Origin: Luteimonas sp. BLCC-B24
GTDB lineage: Bacteria; Pseudomonadota; Gammaproteobacteria; Xanthomonadales; Xanthomonadaceae
Assembly (NCBI RefSeq): GCF_028550595.1
Contig: NZ_JAQQGN010000006.1
Span: 1-64,000 of the forward strand
Length of the DNA stretch: 64,000 nucleotides
Direction of reading: 5' to 3'
The position numbers and the translations under genes are program-made. The number at the start of each line of letters is the position of its first letter. The first letter of the stretch is position 1. Of the stretch, positions 22,056 to 30,342 are shown piece after piece. The notes below the pieces were generated by a model. That model saw only the letters and a list, made by a program, of their open reading frames with translations. It ran no database searches and was not told where the DNA came from.

Positions 22056-22607
22056 TCAGAGCATTCCGGTTTCCAGGCGGGCGGCTTCGGACATCATCGA
22101 GCGGTTCCACGGCGGGTCGAACACCAGTTCGACGTCCGCCTCGCGCACGGTGGGGATCAGTTCGAGCTTGCTGCGCACATCGTCGACGAGGATCTCGCCC
22201 ATGCCACAGCCGGGCGCGGTGAGGGTCATCTTGACCTCGATCGTGCGCGCGCCGTCGTCGGCCGGGTGCACGACGGCCTCGTAGACAAGCCCCAGATCCA
22301 CCACGTTGATCGGGATTTCGGGATCGAAACACGTGCGCAGCTGGTTCCACACCATGCGCTCGACGGCCGCGTCGTCGGCGCCGTCGGGAAGCTCCAGCGG
22401 CACCGGCGGTTCCTTGCCGATCGCATCCGCATCGCGGCCGGCCAGCCGGAACAGGTTGCCCTCGACGAACACGGTGTAGCTGCCGCCCAGCGCCTGGGTG
22501 ATGTACCCGGCGCTGCCTGCGGGCAGGGTGACGTTTTCGCCCTGGGGCACGAGGACGACGGCGCAATCGCGCTCGAATCGGACGGGTTCGCTGCTACGGG
22601 AGTACAT
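22056..22607 (-). CDS. sufT: Fe-S cluster assembly protein SufT (MIP18/DUF59 family)
   Basis: A 183-residue protein. The N-terminal part (1-95) is the SufT-specific region, with the segment VLVPQGENVTLPAGS. The C-terminal part is a DUF59/MIP18 domain with RTCFDPEIPINVVDLGLVYE and the conserved Cys motif LTAPGCGMGE. SufT helps deliver Fe-S clusters under high demand. It is not next to other suf genes here. The start ATG 22607 gives MYSRSSEPVRFERD. It ends in a strong terminator and diverges from a small membrane protein gene. Confidence 0.93.
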   Translation of the reverse strand: MYSRSSEPVRFERDCAVVLVPQGENVTLPAGSAGYITQALGGSYTVFVEGNLFRLAGRDADAIGKEPPVPLELPDGADDAAVERMVWNQLRTCFDPEIPINVVDLGLVYEAVVHPADDGARTIEVKMTLTAPGCGMGEILVDDVRSKLELIPTVREADVELVFDPPWNRSMMSEAARLETGML

Positions 22608-22704
22608 GGCCTGGACATGGTGGCGCGAGACGGCCACGGCAAGGCTGTGATTGTATCGCCAGCCGCCGCTATGCTGGCCGGCCGCTTCCGCGATACAGCC
22701 TTCC

Positions 22705-23127
22705 ATGTCCGAACCCGTCCGTTCTGCCCGCGCCCGGCGCTGGCCGCTGGCGATCGCCCTGCTGCTGCTCGGCAGCCTCGGCATCGCGGCCGTCTGGATT
22801 CTGGTGGCCGATGCACGCAATGCGCAGAGCAGCTGGATGGCGGTGGTCGCGGCGGCGGATGCCGCCTGGATCCTGCGCCTCACCCGCGCACGTCCCGGGC
22901 TGCTGCGCGCGCTTGCCGGACTGTCGGCGACCGCGCTGACCATCGTGGTCGCCGGCTTCGGCATCATCGCCGCCCAGCTGGCGCGTCCGATGGGCATGCT
23001 GCCCTGGGAGTCCGCGCTCAAGCTCGGCCCGCAGCACGCCTGGACCCTCGGCACGCTGGCCAACGGGCCGGTGGACGTGGCCTGGCTGTGCGCCGGACTG
23101 GTGATCGCGGCGGTGCTTTCGCGCTGA
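22705..23127 (+). CDS. Small membrane protein of unknown function
   Basis: A 140-residue protein with three or four hydrophobic segments (about 14-34, 42-60, 69-92, 118-138) and a basic N-terminus (RSARARRW). No family was recognised. The start ATG 22705 is preferred over 22651 because the upstream 18 residues lack sense and the hydrophobic start then follows directly. It converges with pntB, leaving only 6 nt between stop codons. Confidence 0.65.
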   Translation: MSEPVRSARARRWPLAIALLLLGSLGIAAVWILVADARNAQSSWMAVVAAADAAWILRLTRARPGLLRALAGLSATALTIVVAGFGIIAAQLARPMGMLPWESALKLGPQHAWTLGTLANGPVDVAWLCAGLVIAAVLSR

Positions 23128-23133
23128 GCCCCG

Positions 23134-24546
23134 TCAGTGCCCGCCGTCGAGCGCCTTGAGCTCGGCGACCAGGGCGCCGGCCATCGCGGCGCCGTCGCCG
23201 TAGAGCATGCGGGTGTTGGGCGCGTAGAACAGCGCGTTCTCGATGCCCGCAAACCCCGTGCCCGCGCCGCGCTTGATGACGATCGCGTGCTTGGAGTCGA
23301 CGACGTCGAGAATCGGCATGCCGTAGATCGGACTGGCCGGATCGGTCTTCGCCACCGGATTGACGACGTCGTTGGCCCCGATCACCAGGCTGACGTCGGT
23401 GACCGCGAATTCCGGATTGATGTCGTCCATGTCGGCGATCAGGTCGTAGGGCACGCCGGCCTCGGCGAGCAGCACGTTCATGTGCCCTGGCATGCGGCCG
23501 GCGACGGGATGGATCGCGAACTTCACCTTGACCCCGCGCTCCATCAACCGCTGCGCGAGTTCCCAGATCTTGTGCTGGGCCTGGGCGACGGCCATGCCGT
23601 AGCCGGGCACGATCACCACCCGCTCGGCATACGCCATCATCGCCGCGACGTCGCCGGCCTCGATCGCCACCTGCGCGCCCTCGATGGCGCGGGCCTCGCC
23701 ACGGGCGCCGAAGCCGGAGAACAGCACGCTGCGGATGGAGCGGTTCATGGCCTTGGCCATCAGCCGCGTCAGCAGCATGCCGGCAGCACCGACCATGGTG
23801 CCGGCGACGATCAGCGCCTCGTTGCCGAGCACGTAGCCTTCGAATGCGACCGCCAGCCCGGTGAGCGCGTTGTAGAGCGAGATCACCACAGGCATGTCCG
23901 CCCCGCCGATCGGCAGCGTCATCAGCACGCCCACCGCGAGCGCGGCCATGAAGAACGCCACGATCGCCGGCACGCCGAGCGCATGCGCCACCACGGCGCC
24001 GAGCACGACCGCGACGCCGAACACCGCCAGATTCAGGACCTGCTGGCCCGGGAACACGTAGCGCCGGTCCATGCGGCCGTCGAGCTTCGCCCAGGCGATG
24101 ACCGACCCCGACAGCGCGATCGCCCCGATCAGGGCGCCGAGCACGGCCAGCACACGCACGAGCTGCGGCACCGGCGCCGCGTCCACCAGCCCCGCCTGGG
24201 CGTTCCAGCGCAGCAGTTCCACCGCGCCGATCGCCGCGGCCGATCCGCCGCCCAGGCCGTTGTACAACGCGACCATCTGCGGCATGTCGGTGATCGCCAC
24301 GCGCTTGCCCGACACCCACGCCAGCACCGTGCCGAGCGCGATCGCCACGATCATCAGGCCGATGTTGGCCAGGCCTGGCACGAAAAACGTCGCCAGCGTC
24401 GCGATCACCATGCCCGCGCCCGCCCACTGGATGCCCGAGCGCGCCGTCTTCGGCGAGGCCATGCGCTGCAGGCCGAGCAGGAACAGCGTCGCGGCGACGA
24501 GATAGCTCGCTGCGATCAGGCCGTGCAGCGACTGGGGCCCGGTCAT
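23134..24546 (-). CDS. pntB: NAD(P) transhydrogenase, beta subunit
   Basis: A 470-residue subunit: about nine transmembrane helices (1-280) followed by the NADP(H)-binding domain III (about 290-470), with the fingerprint VPGYGMAVAQAQ and the GANDVVNP loop. With PntAA and PntAB it couples hydride transfer from NADH to NADP+ to proton flow, supplying NADPH. It overlaps the inserted membrane-protein gene upstream by ATGA (24543-24546). Confidence 0.97.
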   Translation of the reverse strand: MTGPQSLHGLIAASYLVAATLFLLGLQRMASPKTARSGIQWAGAGMVIATLATFFVPGLANIGLMIVAIALGTVLAWVSGKRVAITDMPQMVALYNGLGGGSAAAIGAVELLRWNAQAGLVDAAPVPQLVRVLAVLGALIGAIALSGSVIAWAKLDGRMDRRYVFPGQQVLNLAVFGVAVVLGAVVAHALGVPAIVAFFMAALAVGVLMTLPIGGADMPVVISLYNALTGLAVAFEGYVLGNEALIVAGTMVGAAGMLLTRLMAKAMNRSIRSVLFSGFGARGEARAIEGAQVAIEAGDVAAMMAYAERVVIVPGYGMAVAQAQHKIWELAQRLMERGVKVKFAIHPVAGRMPGHMNVLLAEAGVPYDLIADMDDINPEFAVTDVSLVIGANDVVNPVAKTDPASPIYGMPILDVVDSKHAIVIKRGAGTGFAGIENALFYAPNTRMLYGDGAAMAGALVAELKALDGGH

Positions 24547-25025
24547 GACGCCACGCCCGGGTGCGGGTTCCGATCCAGGCGGTGATGTTCGCGCATCTCC
24601 ATCGCGGTCTTCAGCAGGCCGAGCAGGCCGAGGCCGAGCGCGAGCAGACCGAGTGACAGCTGATGCATCGGCGTGGACGCGCTGAGATAAGCGCCGGCCA
24701 ACCCGCCGCCCATCGCGCTGAACGCATAGAACGCCAGCAGCGCGAGCATCCAGCGCCCCTTGCCCGGGTCCTGCCAGACCCGCCGCGACAGCGCATTCTG
24801 GGTGCGCCGCGGGTCCTGCATCGACGACAGACCGATCGCGAGGCCGGCATACAGCAGCCCGTAGTTCCAGGCATCGAGGGGAGGCCTCCCATCCCGTCCG
24901 CTGCCCAGACCGATGGCACCCACGAACCCGTAGCCCAGAGCGATCAGCAGCAGCGGATACTGCAGGTAGCTCAGCGCCTGGAACACGTCGCGCGCCGACA
25001 CCCCCCGCCGCGGGGCCGCGGTCAT
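24543..25025 (-). CDS. Unknown membrane protein inserted between pntAB and pntB
   Basis: A 160-residue protein with four likely transmembrane helices (about 22-40, 50-68, 92-112, 118-138) and a charged C-terminal tail (EMREHHRLDRNPHPG). No known family was recognised. It overlaps pntAB upstream by 4 nt (25022-25025) and pntB downstream by 4 nt (24543-24546), so it is translated as part of the transhydrogenase operon. That position suggests an accessory, assembly or regulatory subunit, but this is inference. Normal pnt operons do not contain such a gene. Confidence 0.75.
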   Translation of the reverse strand: MTAAPRRGVSARDVFQALSYLQYPLLLIALGYGFVGAIGLGSGRDGRPPLDAWNYGLLYAGLAIGLSSMQDPRRTQNALSRRVWQDPGKGRWMLALLAFYAFSAMGGGLAGAYLSASTPMHQLSLGLLALGLGLLGLLKTAMEMREHHRLDRNPHPGVAS

Positions 25026-25321
25026 TCGGCGTCCTCCGGGCGGCGCGCGGGCTTGAACATGTCCAGCATGCGCTCGGTGACCACGTAGCCCCCGGCCGCA
25101 TTGCCCGCCCCCATGAGCACGGCGAGAAATCCGATGGCCTGCTCGACGCGCGTTTCCGCATGCCCCAGCACCACCATCGCGCCGATCAGCACGATGCCGT
25201 GGATGAAGTTCGAACCTGACATCAGCGGCGTGTGCAGGATGACCGGCACGCGCGAGATGATCACGTGGCCGGCGATCGCCGCCAGCATAAAAATGTACAG
25301 CGCTACGACCCCGTCGATCAT
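25022..25321 (-). CDS. pntAB: NAD(P) transhydrogenase, alpha-2 (membrane) subunit
   Basis: A 99-residue protein that is the membrane part of a split alpha subunit. It has three hydrophobic helices with typical text: VPVILHTPLMSGSNFIHGI, then GFLAVLMGAGNAAGGYVVT and a terminal MLDMF. It is the first gene of the pntAB / membrane protein / pntB unit, while its partner pntAA lies 1.6 kb upstream, beyond a three-gene insert on the opposite strand. The promoter must therefore lie in the 25322-25527 region, opposite the sigma-factor promoter. Confidence 0.95.
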   Translation of the reverse strand: MIDGVVALYIFMLAAIAGHVIISRVPVILHTPLMSGSNFIHGIVLIGAMVVLGHAETRVEQAIGFLAVLMGAGNAAGGYVVTERMLDMFKPARRPEDAE

Positions 25322-25514
25322 GACCGACCCCCGTCAGCGTGTCGCCGCATCATAACCGCCGGTGAACGTCGCGCCAGTCCGGCGCGGGTGCGTGCCCCCA
25401 GGTCAACCGGCGCGGGACCCGCGCGTTGTTCCGGTGTGACCCCGCCGACGGCCCGATTGCACCGACAATGGATGGCAGCCTTCCCGCTTCGCACATGGCG
25501 CACGCGCCGCACGC

Positions 25515-25520
25515 TAGGCT
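25515..25520 (+). promoter_or_regulatory. -10 element (TAGGCT) of the sigma-factor gene, probably leaderless
   Basis: The sequence acgcTAGGCTggcgccc precedes the GTG at 25528 by 7 nt, identical in core to the moaB promoter (11283-11288). The start site would be at or next to the GTG. Confidence 0.5.
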
Positions 25521-25527
25521 GGCGCCC

Positions 25528-26070
25528 GTGAGCACTCCAGAGTCCGCGGCGCAGCCCGCGCCCGCCGCGACGCTCGAGGCCTTCCTGGCCGACGTACAGC
25601 GGCGCGCGTTCCGGTTCGCCGAACTGGGCCTGCGCCATCGCGACGACGCGCTCGATGCGGTGCAGGACGCGATGACCCGGATGCTCGGCTATCGCGACCG
25701 ACCGCCCGCCGAGTGGTCGCCGCTGTTCTGGACGGTGCTGCGAAGCCGGATCATCGACCTGCAACGGCGGCGCAGCTTCCGTCTGACCTGGCTCAGTGAT
25801 GCCCGCACACCCGACGGCGATGAGATCGACTGGGCCGACAGCGGTCCGGATCCGTCCCGGCAGCACGACGGCCAGGAAGCGTGGCGGCATCTCGCCGCAT
25901 CGCTTCGCGCCCTGCCCCGCCGCCAGCGCGAAGCGTTCACGCTGCGCGTGCTGGAGGAGTTCGACGTCGACACCACGGCCCGCATCATGGGCTGCAGTGC
26001 CGGCTCGGTGAAAACCCATCTGTTCCGTGCCCGTGAGGCACTGCAGACGCATCTCGAGGATTTCCGATGA
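25528..26070 (+). CDS. ECF-type RNA polymerase sigma factor
   Basis: A 180-residue protein with sigma region 2 (about 15-85, including DALDAVQDAMTRMLG and FWTVLRSRIID) and region 4 (about 115-175, LPRRQREAFTLRVLEE and then the HTH GCSAGSVKTHLFRAREAL). The start was set at GTG 25528 because a -10 element sits 7 nt upstream; ATGs at 25426 and 25495 are alternatives. It overlaps the next gene by ATGA. The downstream pair resembles the sigma / DUF3619 / DUF3106 clusters of beta-proteobacteria. No zinc anti-sigma domain is present. Confidence 0.93.
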   Translation: MSTPESAAQPAPAATLEAFLADVQRRAFRFAELGLRHRDDALDAVQDAMTRMLGYRDRPPAEWSPLFWTVLRSRIIDLQRRRSFRLTWLSDARTPDGDEIDWADSGPDPSRQHDGQEAWRHLAASLRALPRRQREAFTLRVLEEFDVDTTARIMGCSAGSVKTHLFRAREALQTHLEDFR

Positions 26071-26468
26071 CTTCGCAGCCGCACGACGTCCCCGTGCCGC
26101 CGACCGACGCCCGTGCCCGCGCGCTCTATCTGGAGGCGCAGGCGCAGATGTCGGCCGGCACCATCGCACGTCTCAACCGCGCCCGGCATGCCGCACTCTC
26201 GGCGGCACCCGTGCAGCGGCGTGGCTGGGCCTGGCCGCTGGCGGCGGGCTGCACCGCACTGCTCGCACTTGCGGCCGGGCTGCAGATATCCGCGCCACCG
26301 GGGGCCGCGCCTTCGCCCCCGTCTGCGGCCGCCAGCGCGCCGTTGACGGTGGCCGAGGCGGCCGTGCTCGACGACGCGGCGGCGGAGGTCTACGTGGCCT
26401 ACGACGAATCCCCCGATTTCTACCTGTGGCTGGCGGCCAACGAAGCCACCCTGCTCGCCGTGGAGTGA
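26067..26468 (+). CDS. Single-pass membrane protein in the sigma-factor operon (DUF3619-like)
   Basis: A 133-residue protein with a cytoplasmic N-terminus (1-52), one transmembrane helix (about 53-73, WPLAAGCTALLALAAGL) and a short acidic periplasmic part. The N-terminal pattern TIARLNRARHAALSA and the place after an ECF sigma gene match DUF3619 proteins. Topology and context suggest an anti-sigma role, although no anti-sigma motif is visible. It is coupled to the sigma gene by a 4-nt overlap. Confidence 0.7.
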   Translation: MTSQPHDVPVPPTDARARALYLEAQAQMSAGTIARLNRARHAALSAAPVQRRGWAWPLAAGCTALLALAAGLQISAPPGAAPSPPSAAASAPLTVAEAAVLDDAAAEVYVAYDESPDFYLWLAANEATLLAVE

Positions 26469-26470
26469 CC

Positions 26471-26917
26471 ATGTCCCGTTTCCGTTTCCATCCCCTGTGG
26501 GCCGTTCCGCTCCTGGCGGGCCTGCTGTCTGCCGGCGCCGCGTCGGCGCAATCGCCGGGGGCGGCGCCGCCGGCGTGGGACCAGCTCACGCCGGCCCAGC
26601 GCGAGCAGTTGCTCGCGCCGCTGCGCGACCGCTGGAGCCAGGCCGATGCCGACGAGCGTCGGCGCATGCTGGAGCATGCCCGCCGCTGGCAGGCCATGAC
26701 CCCGGCCGAGCGCCAGAATGCGCGTCACGGCATGCATCACTGGAAGCGGCTGGCGCCCGAGCAACGCGAAGAAGCGCGCGCGCTCTACGGCAAGCTGCGC
26801 GCCCTGCCCGAGCCCGAGCGCGCGGCACTGCGCGAGCGCTGGCGGCAGATGACGCCCGAACAGCGGCGGCAATGGGCGACCGCCAACCCGCCACCGCCGG
26901 GCATCGATCCGCGCTGA
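26471..26917 (+). CDS. Periplasmic DUF3106-type protein
   Basis: A 148-residue protein with a signal peptide (1-26, ending ASAQ). The mature part is built of a repeated pattern of the kind W-x-x-LTPAQRE, W-x-x-MTPAERQ and W-x-x-LAPEQRE, the DUF3106 signature; it is highly helical and Arg/Glu-rich. Function unknown; it resembles the helical stress sensors of the CpxP/Spy type only in general style. It starts 2 nt after the previous gene and ends 9 nt from the convergent pntAA. Confidence 0.88.
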   Translation: MSRFRFHPLWAVPLLAGLLSAGAASAQSPGAAPPAWDQLTPAQREQLLAPLRDRWSQADADERRRMLEHARRWQAMTPAERQNARHGMHHWKRLAPEQREEARALYGKLRALPEPERAALRERWRQMTPEQRRQWATANPPPPGIDPR

Positions 26918-26926
26918 GCGCGGGCG

Positions 26927-28039
26927 TCAGTCTCCCGCGGACGCGGACGCGGCGCGGGACGGCCAGACGGTGCCGGCGAGCAGCGCGTCGCTCCAGTCGA
27001 GCGTCAACGCGCCGTCCTGGAGAAGGAGCAGAACGAAGTTCAGCACGTTGCGCGCATACATCTCGCTGGCGTGGGTGGCGCCGAGGCTCGCCAGACCGAG
27101 CGGGCCGGCGATGGTGACGCCCGCTTGCTCCACCGTGTCGCCGGGCACCGTGGCTTCGCAGTTGCCGCCGGTTTCGGCGGCCAGATCCACGATCACGCTG
27201 CCGGGCCGCATGCCCGCCACCATCGCCCGGGTCAGCAGCGTCGGCGCCCGGCGACCGGGCACGGCGGCGGTACAGATCACGACATCCACCTGGGCCAGAT
27301 GCGCCGACAGCCGGCGTTGCTGTTCGGCGCGCTCGGCCTCGGTCAGGACGCGCGCGTAGCCGCCTTCGCCTGCCGCGTCGATCCCCAGATCCAGGAAACG
27401 GGCACCGAGCGATTCGATCTGTTCGCGGGTTTCCGGGCGCACGTCGAAGCCTTCGACCTGGGCACCGAGCCGGCGCGCGGTCGCGATCGCCTGCAGGCCG
27501 GCCACGCCGGCGCCGAGTACCAGCACGCGCGAGGGGCGGATGGTGCCGGCCGCCGTGGTCAGCATCGGAAAGAACCGCGGTGCGAGCTGGGCGCCGATCA
27601 CGACCGCCTTGTAGCCGGCCATCCCGGCCTGTGAACTCAGCACGTCCATCGCTTGGGCGCGCGTGGTGCGGGGCAATCGCTCGAGCGGAAAGGCGATCAG
27701 GCCCCGGTCGAGGATCGCGGCGCCGCGTGCCGGGTCGGCATCGGGCTGGATCAGTCCGATCAACACCGTACCGGCCGCCAGTTCGCGCAGCGTTGCGGGC
27801 GCCGGCGGCTGTACGCACAGCACCACGTCGGCATCGCGCCAGGCCGCGACGGCCGTCTCGACGATCTCGGCGCCCGCCTCGGCGTACGCGGCGTCACTGA
27901 AATAGGCGCCGGCGCCGCCACCTGCCTCCATCTGCACCCGCGCGCCGGCCGCGACCAGCTTGCGGCAGGTCTCGGGCGTGAGCGCGGTCCGGCGCTCGCC
28001 CGCTGCGGTCTCCCGCGCGACCCCAATCGTGATTCCCAT
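26927..28039 (-). CDS. pntAA: NAD(P) transhydrogenase, alpha-1 (NAD-binding) subunit
   Basis: A 370-residue soluble subunit of the AlaDH/PNT family: N-terminal domain with GVARETAAGERRTALTPE, and an NAD(H) Rossmann motif GAGVAGLQAIATARRLGA at about residues 174-191. The RQD-loop equivalent lies in LSSQAGMAGYKAVV. A short C-terminal extension follows. It is separated from pntAB by the sigma-factor module on the opposite strand, so the three pnt genes cannot be one simple transcript unless it runs antisense through that module. Confidence 0.96.
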   Translation of the reverse strand: MGITIGVARETAAGERRTALTPETCRKLVAAGARVQMEAGGGAGAYFSDAAYAEAGAEIVETAVAAWRDADVVLCVQPPAPATLRELAAGTVLIGLIQPDADPARGAAILDRGLIAFPLERLPRTTRAQAMDVLSSQAGMAGYKAVVIGAQLAPRFFPMLTTAAGTIRPSRVLVLGAGVAGLQAIATARRLGAQVEGFDVRPETREQIESLGARFLDLGIDAAGEGGYARVLTEAERAEQQRRLSAHLAQVDVVICTAAVPGRRAPTLLTRAMVAGMRPGSVIVDLAAETGGNCEATVPGDTVEQAGVTIAGPLGLASLGATHASEMYARNVLNFVLLLLQDGALTLDWSDALLAGTVWPSRAASASAGD

Positions 28040-28110
28040 CGGCTGCCCTCCCCAGACGCTGGCTCCATCCTAGGCCCAGGCCCGGATGCCGGAAAGCGGG
28101 CGGAGCCGGT

Positions 28111-30261
28111 TCAGCCGCCGCGTGCCCGCTCGGCCATGTCGTGCAGCGCGGCGGCCACCGCACTGCCCAGTGGCCGCGGCAACAGGCGCCGGTCGGCCAC
28201 CCGCGCCTGCAGCGCGGCGGGGGACAGCAGCAGCTCTTTCGCGCCGGCCGCGTTCACCAGGAGACAGCTCCCGGTCAGTGCACTGCGCCAGGCCAGGCGC
28301 AGGACGCGCGCGGGCCCGGAGGCTGCCGGCTGCACGAACCGCTGCCCTTCGGCGTACTCGAGTTCGGCGGGTCCTGCACCGAGTAGCGGGGTGTCGGCCT
28401 CGATGGGCATCTCGTCGCCGCCCGAAGGCGTCGGCGCATGGAGCTTGCGCGGCGTCGGACTCGCGTGCTCGGCCACCAGGCCGGCCAGTTGCGCATCGGT
28501 TGCGGTTTCGTCGACACCGCACTGCACGCAGCATTCGCGCAGCGCCGGCAGGATGCCGAGCAGGCGATCGGCCACTGCGCTGCCGCCGCTTCCGGCGGCG
28601 AGACCGTCGACCTCGATCAGGGCATCCCCGAGCGACAGCACCTCGCGATAGCGGTCCGAATCGGCGCCGTCCCGCAGCCAGGCCTGGATCAGCGCCTGGC
28701 GCCATTCGCCGTCGATGAAGGCGGCGACGGTGGGCAGCAGCGGCTGGCCCTGTAGCCGACGCGCCACATCGGACGCGGCCTGGGCGCGGGCGGCGTCGAG
28801 ACGCTCGCGGCCGCGCAGTGCCTGCCAGGTCCGGCGCTCGACCGCCTCGGCGCGCCGACGCTGCTGGCCGAGCACCGCATCGATCTGCGCGAGCTGCGCG
28901 GGAAATACCCGGCCGTCGCCGTGGGCACCGTCGATGACCGCTGCCGACGCACGCTCGGCGACGGCCTGCAGTTCGGCCGATGCCGGATCGTCCGGATCGG
29001 CGCCATCCCACAGCTCCAGCAACAGCGACAGCAGCTGCATCGACGGCGGCGACGAGGTTTCGAACAGCTGCGGATCCTCGAGCGCGAGATGCAGATAGGG
29101 CAGCGTCAGCACGGCCAGACGCTCCCGCGCCTGCGGCAGCAGCAGGTGCCGGGCCGCCAGCAGATCGAAAAGTGCGCCGATCAGCGCGATGGCATCGTCC
29201 TGCTCGGGCGCGAACGCCACCTGTTGCCGGTCGATGCCCAGCCCGCCGGCCACCCGCTGGAGCCCCTCGCGGATCCGCGCACCGTGGGCGGCGTCCGGAA
29301 GCGGCAGCGTCCGCTCGGCCTGCAGCAGTGACAGTGCCGCCTGGAACTCTTCCGGCCGCAGGCTGCGCTGCGGCGTGCCCGGATCGGAGCGCTGCGCGTC
29401 GCGAAACGAGCGTGCGTGCCGCCGGAGCAGATTGCCGCGCGGGGCGTCGACGATCCGGCGCGCCGGCGTGGACGCACGGGGCCCGCCGGTCTGCCAGCTG
29501 GGCGCACCGACCGCCATGGCCGCGTCGTCGTCCCAGCTCTGGCCGCGCGCGATCTCCGCCGGCATGCCCAGTGAGGACACCAGCGCGGAATGATCACTGT
29601 CTCCAGCCAGCGCATAGCCCGCTTCGGCCAGACGGGTGTTGCACCACGCGTACAAGGCACCGAGATGCTGGTCGAGCAGCGCTTCGTAGCGCTTCAGCAG
29701 CGCCGCGCGCAGGCGCCGGCCGCAGTCCTGTACGCCGAACGCCTGCAGGAAGCACTCGATGATGAAACGCGGCGCGAGCGGATTGGCCGGGCGCTGGCGA
29801 TAGCCCATCGACGCCGAAACCGAGTACAGGCGCCGGTCGATGATGTCGCGCACGCTTTCGAAGCGGCGATCCAGCGCTTCGGCCACCGGTTGACCGATCA
29901 ACTGCGCCTGCAGTTCGTCGTCCGACACCAGTGAGAACTGGTCCAGGGTGCGGGCCACCGGCGGCGCCGGCCACGCGGCGAAGACGTCGGCCAGCGCCTT
30001 CTGCCAGCGTTGCTCGTGATGGATGAGTTCGGCGCCCAGCACCGCGAGTCCGGTCAGATCCTCGGCGATCGCCTCGTCGGCCTTGACGTCGTGGGTGATC
30101 TCCCGGCGCCCGGCGTCCAGCCGTGCGCGCTCGGCCCGCAGCGCGTCACCCAGCAAGGGCAGCAGCCGCGCCGCTGCTTCGCGCCTGAGACCGTCGAGCA
30201 CCTGCGCAGGCGTCTCGGTTCGGCCGGAATCACCGGTTCCCTGCAGTGTGAAACCGGGCAT
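28111..30261 (-). CDS. DUF1631 protein, paralogue 1
   Basis: A 716-residue, mostly helical cytoplasmic protein of the DUF1631 family. Matching features are EQRWQKALADVFAAW near the N-terminus, RPANPLAPRFIIECFLQAF, and long charged helices in the middle (LLSLLLELWDGA, ERRTWQALRGRERLDAARAQ). The C-terminal ~90 residues (from about YAEGQRFVQP) form a PilZ-like beta segment that lacks an obvious RxxxR c-di-GMP motif. It lies 81 nt downstream of a paralogue on the same strand. Function unknown. Confidence 0.88.
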   Translation of the reverse strand: MPGFTLQGTGDSGRTETPAQVLDGLRREAAARLLPLLGDALRAERARLDAGRREITHDVKADEAIAEDLTGLAVLGAELIHHEQRWQKALADVFAAWPAPPVARTLDQFSLVSDDELQAQLIGQPVAEALDRRFESVRDIIDRRLYSVSASMGYRQRPANPLAPRFIIECFLQAFGVQDCGRRLRAALLKRYEALLDQHLGALYAWCNTRLAEAGYALAGDSDHSALVSSLGMPAEIARGQSWDDDAAMAVGAPSWQTGGPRASTPARRIVDAPRGNLLRRHARSFRDAQRSDPGTPQRSLRPEEFQAALSLLQAERTLPLPDAAHGARIREGLQRVAGGLGIDRQQVAFAPEQDDAIALIGALFDLLAARHLLLPQARERLAVLTLPYLHLALEDPQLFETSSPPSMQLLSLLLELWDGADPDDPASAELQAVAERASAAVIDGAHGDGRVFPAQLAQIDAVLGQQRRRAEAVERRTWQALRGRERLDAARAQAASDVARRLQGQPLLPTVAAFIDGEWRQALIQAWLRDGADSDRYREVLSLGDALIEVDGLAAGSGGSAVADRLLGILPALRECCVQCGVDETATDAQLAGLVAEHASPTPRKLHAPTPSGGDEMPIEADTPLLGAGPAELEYAEGQRFVQPAASGPARVLRLAWRSALTGSCLLVNAAGAKELLLSPAALQARVADRRLLPRPLGSAVAAALHDMAERARGG

Positions 30262-30342
30262 GCACCCCTACTCCGCCCCGAGCGATCGATCGCAGGACAA
30301 TAACGCACGCGGCGGTGATACGTCTCGAACCGCGCGTGGCGT

